Origin: Vitellaria paradoxa
Taxonomy: Eukaryota > Streptophyta > Magnoliopsida > Ericales > Sapotaceae
Length of the DNA: 64,000 bases
Assembly: GCA_019916065.1 (NCBI GenBank)
Contig: CM034237.1
Location: 23,643,752 to 23,707,751 of the forward strand
Direction: 5' to 3'
The notes beneath the pieces were generated by a model. The model did not search any database. It worked only from the letters and a program-made list of their open reading frames with translations, and was not told where the DNA came from. The translations under genes were made by a program, and so were the position numbers. This document shows positions 61,631-64,000 of the stretch, one piece after another (positions within the stretch are counted from its first letter, which is position 1; every line of letters starts with the position of its first letter).

Positions 61631-62317
61631 ATTCTCCGCTTAAGGGTGGCGAATTAGCCTCCAATATTTGAATTCGCTAATTCAGAATAAATTTTGTTAA
61701 GATTTTAAAATTTATTTGGTCAATGTGGGGCTACCCTTTTGCACATGCTTGAAAAGTCAACCCCAAGCGTGATCTCGGGGAAGAGGATTTCAAGGGAGAG
61801 AGTCAAGCTAGAGACAGAGATTTAGAAAGGAGGGAATGAAGCTTGAGTTGGCGCTCAAGGAGAAAAGAACCCCCACTTCTACAAATCAGACCAACACAAG
61901 AAGTATAAAAGGGGAGAGAACCCAAACAGTATCGGCAGGTGAGGAAATCTATTACAATCACATAATTTACTCTTGCGTTATTGAGTACTAACTTGATCAT
62001 CAAGAGTGTTCGATCCTCGTCAGGCCAAGAAACTCTGGTGTTTTATTTTGCATAAGGTAACTTCGGGAGCAAAAGTCTAAGTATTTGGTTCTTACATAAT
62101 ATACAACTTAGGAGGCCTCTTCAGATTTTGACGAAAGGCATTTTGGGTTGGCTTAAGGTAATTGCGAAATCCATTGCCTAGTGCCTAGTTTTGTTCCCCC
62201 TACATTTGGAACTATATGTGGAAATCAACAACGAAAAGCCCCCCAAAGCCAAGTAATGAAAAAAGGAGAGCAAGAAAACTCTATATAATCTCCTTTTGTA
62301 CTACTAAGGTCCCGTTT
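61631..62317. other. Spacer with no recognised gene
   Basis: Less AT-rich than the flanks, with purine runs (AGGGAGAGAGTCAAGCTAGAGA near 61790). No domain or RNA gene was recognised. Confidence 0.4.
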
Positions 62318-62673
62318 GGAGTAAGAAAAAATAAGATAAATCGAAATAAAATATAATTTGGAGTTAATTTAGTTGCTATTTTTTTTCTAAAAAGTAACAA
62401 ACTGTGGGAACGATTTTTCAAATCCGTTCTCACAGATTAAAAAAATTCACAAAAAAATAACAACAATGGTACTCGTTTAAAAACTTTCGGCACGAAAAAT
62501 ATGATTGTATAAAAAATTTATACATTCGGTTAACTTACTTTCAGATTTTTTTTTATTTTTTTCGTGAAATATTGGAATTTTTTGAAATTAGTGATGGTAG
62601 AAAAATTAGAGGTAGAGAGGTTGTTAGAGATTTATAGAATTTTTTAGAGATTTATAATATGCCAAACGGGGCC
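62318..62673. mobile_element. MITE, 356 bp, of the GTTTGG/AACGG family
   Basis: The left end GGTCCCGTTTGGAGTA and the inverted right end GGCCCCGTTTGGCATA form the inverted repeats. The flanks are TAA (62315-62317) and TGA (62674-62676), one transition apart. The interior has a FRAGMENT-like ACGATTTTTCAAATCCGTTCTCAC block shared with the other family members. Confidence 0.72.
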
Positions 62674-62847
62674 TGAGGGATTTGGTGACTCGGAGGAAGC
62701 TCAAATTAGAGATTCATATCAACTGGGTGTATACTAGGGATCTGAGCCTAACTATATTAGTTGGGGCAGTCGTGAATTCAGGATTTTGTTACAATGGGGT
62801 CAAGTCGATAAATAAAGGCGGTGTACTTGACTTATGGATAATCTGTT

Positions 62848-63190
62848 TTGAGAGATATATTTTATGGGAGTAAAAGGATAAAAGTAGCTTAAAAATTATA
62901 CTATTTTCTAAAGAAATTATGTTTCCAATTGGGACAAAACTTGTAAATTGCTTGAGGTATAGGGACGATTTATTTTGAAAGATATATTTTATAAATGTAA
63001 AAATACAAAAATATTTAAAAAATTATACTGTTTTTTAAAGAAATTTTACTTTTAGTGGGGGTAAAACTTGTAAATTGTTTAAAGTATAGAGGTAATTTAT
63101 TTTGAAAGATATATTTTATAGGGACAAAAATACAAAAATATCTCAAAAATTATACTATTTTCTATAAAAATTTTACTTTTAGTGAGATTA
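62848..63190. repeat. 127 bp tandem repeat, about 2.7 copies
   Basis: The TTATACT(A/G)TTTT word occurs at 62896, 63023 and 63150, an exact 127 bp spacing. AAAACTTGTAAATTG and GAAAGATATATTTTATA recur at the same spacing. Divergence between copies is about 10% by eye. Confidence 0.9.
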
Positions 63191-64000
63191 TTGACCTCTC
63201 TTAGCCCTACGTGCATCCGCCCATGAGTTGGGGGGCAAATGGAATGTTGGAGGCAACTTAATGAATGGGATAGAGAGATCAAGGCTCTGAAGTAAAACTC
63301 TGACTAGCAGAATAGATGGTGGCAGTCAAAGGAGGAGAATCAAAACAGTGGTTATAATGGCATAGAACTAGGAGTGCTGCCAGAGGTTCTAGACAAATGA
63401 TTGAGGCTAGCAATCCAACGAGATGAGGAATGAAGAATCCTCCCAAAGGAGCCCTACACGGCCAAGAGAAGGAAAGAAGTTCCAGCATGCCCAGAGGTCG
63501 GACTAATTTTTTTTTCTTTTTCTTTTTTTTTTAAATTAAGAATATAAGAGGTCGGACTAATTAAAAGAGAGGAAGACAGAAGGTAAAAAAGGAATGTCAC
63601 ACTCCCAATCTCATAGTTCAGGATAGTTCAGGATAGACAGCATACATGATTTAAAAAAATGATAACGGATACCGCAACGGTAACAGTCGTGGCGACGCAG
63701 AAACGTAATGAAACGGATGTTACGTAACGGAAACGGAAATCGGAAGTGTGAATTTTTTTTTTCAAATTCACACCTCACCTAAATTAAACAGTTTTTATAG
63801 TTTAACAATTAAAATACATAAATATAAATTATTAGTATTATTTAATAATTTTATATCAATCAGTAATGTTAAATTTATTTATATACATACATATTACTTT
63901 TTTTTTAGGCATCTTTAATATATGTATATATAAATTAAACTATTAATATTTATACAATAGTAATCATAACAATAAATCTACAATTATTAAAATAAAATAA
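63191..64000. other. Window end: spacer, possible LTR start
   Basis: TGTCACACTCCCAATC at 63595 looks like a gypsy LTR start in plus orientation, but the far end lies outside the window. 63660-63750 is an array of ACGG and CGTAACG words, unusually CpG-rich for this region. The last 250 bp is AT-rich. No gene is seen. Confidence 0.35.

Overview
This 64 kb window is nuclear DNA from a flowering plant, most likely a woody eudicot. The evidence is intron-bearing genes with GT-AG introns, a polyubiquitin gene with a leader intron, an intronless pentatricopeptide-repeat (PPR) gene, Ty1/copia and Ty3/gypsy LTR retrotransposons primed from initiator tRNA-Met, many Tourist-like MITEs with TTA/TAA target duplications, and very AT-rich spacers. 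I cannot name the species from the sequence.

Layout. (1) About 1-27,400 is a nested stack of retrotransposons. An old Ty1/copia pol fragment is split by three insertions: a minus-strand LTR (1-1405), a complete but decayed 12.4 kb chromodomain-type Ty3/gypsy element on the minus strand (1429-13863, TSD TCAAC), and a plus-strand solo gypsy LTR (15403-26723, TSD CATGC/TATGC). The solo LTR is itself split by a complete Ty1/copia element (18218-26535, TSD TTATG). The host copia frame reads through the gypsy junction and the solo-LTR junction. (2) 29,093-30,500 holds a tetra-ubiquitin gene. (3) 30.5-37.3 kb is spacer with MITEs and a 0.9 kb non-autonomous DNA transposon. (4) 37,377-41,552 is a translation initiation factor eIF1/SUI1 gene with four coding exons and a leader intron of about 3 kb. 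(5) 41.6-48.1 kb is spacer with a possible mitochondrial insertion and a probable solo LTR. (6) 48,448-53,689 is a compact, fairly young copia element (185 bp LTRs, TSD GTTAC) inside an older TIR-bounded repeat. (7) 55,025-56,743 is a P-class PPR gene. (8) 56.8-64 kb is spacer with a long (AT)n tract, a 1.5 kb imperfect inverted repeat, three MITEs and a 127 bp tandem repeat.

The three intact host genes are unrelated housekeeping genes (protein turnover, translation initiation, organelle RNA metabolism) and do not form a cluster. No previously undescribed coding system is visible. The most unusual material is repeat biology: tRNA-like pol III box pairs inside the gypsy LTRs, GGCGCCC minisatellite clusters in another LTR family, MITEs carrying arrays of AACGG motifs, premature stops in one copia element that mostly fit C:G to T:A transitions, and a long foldback that could make hairpin RNA. 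Percent identities and ages are by eye; nothing was computed.
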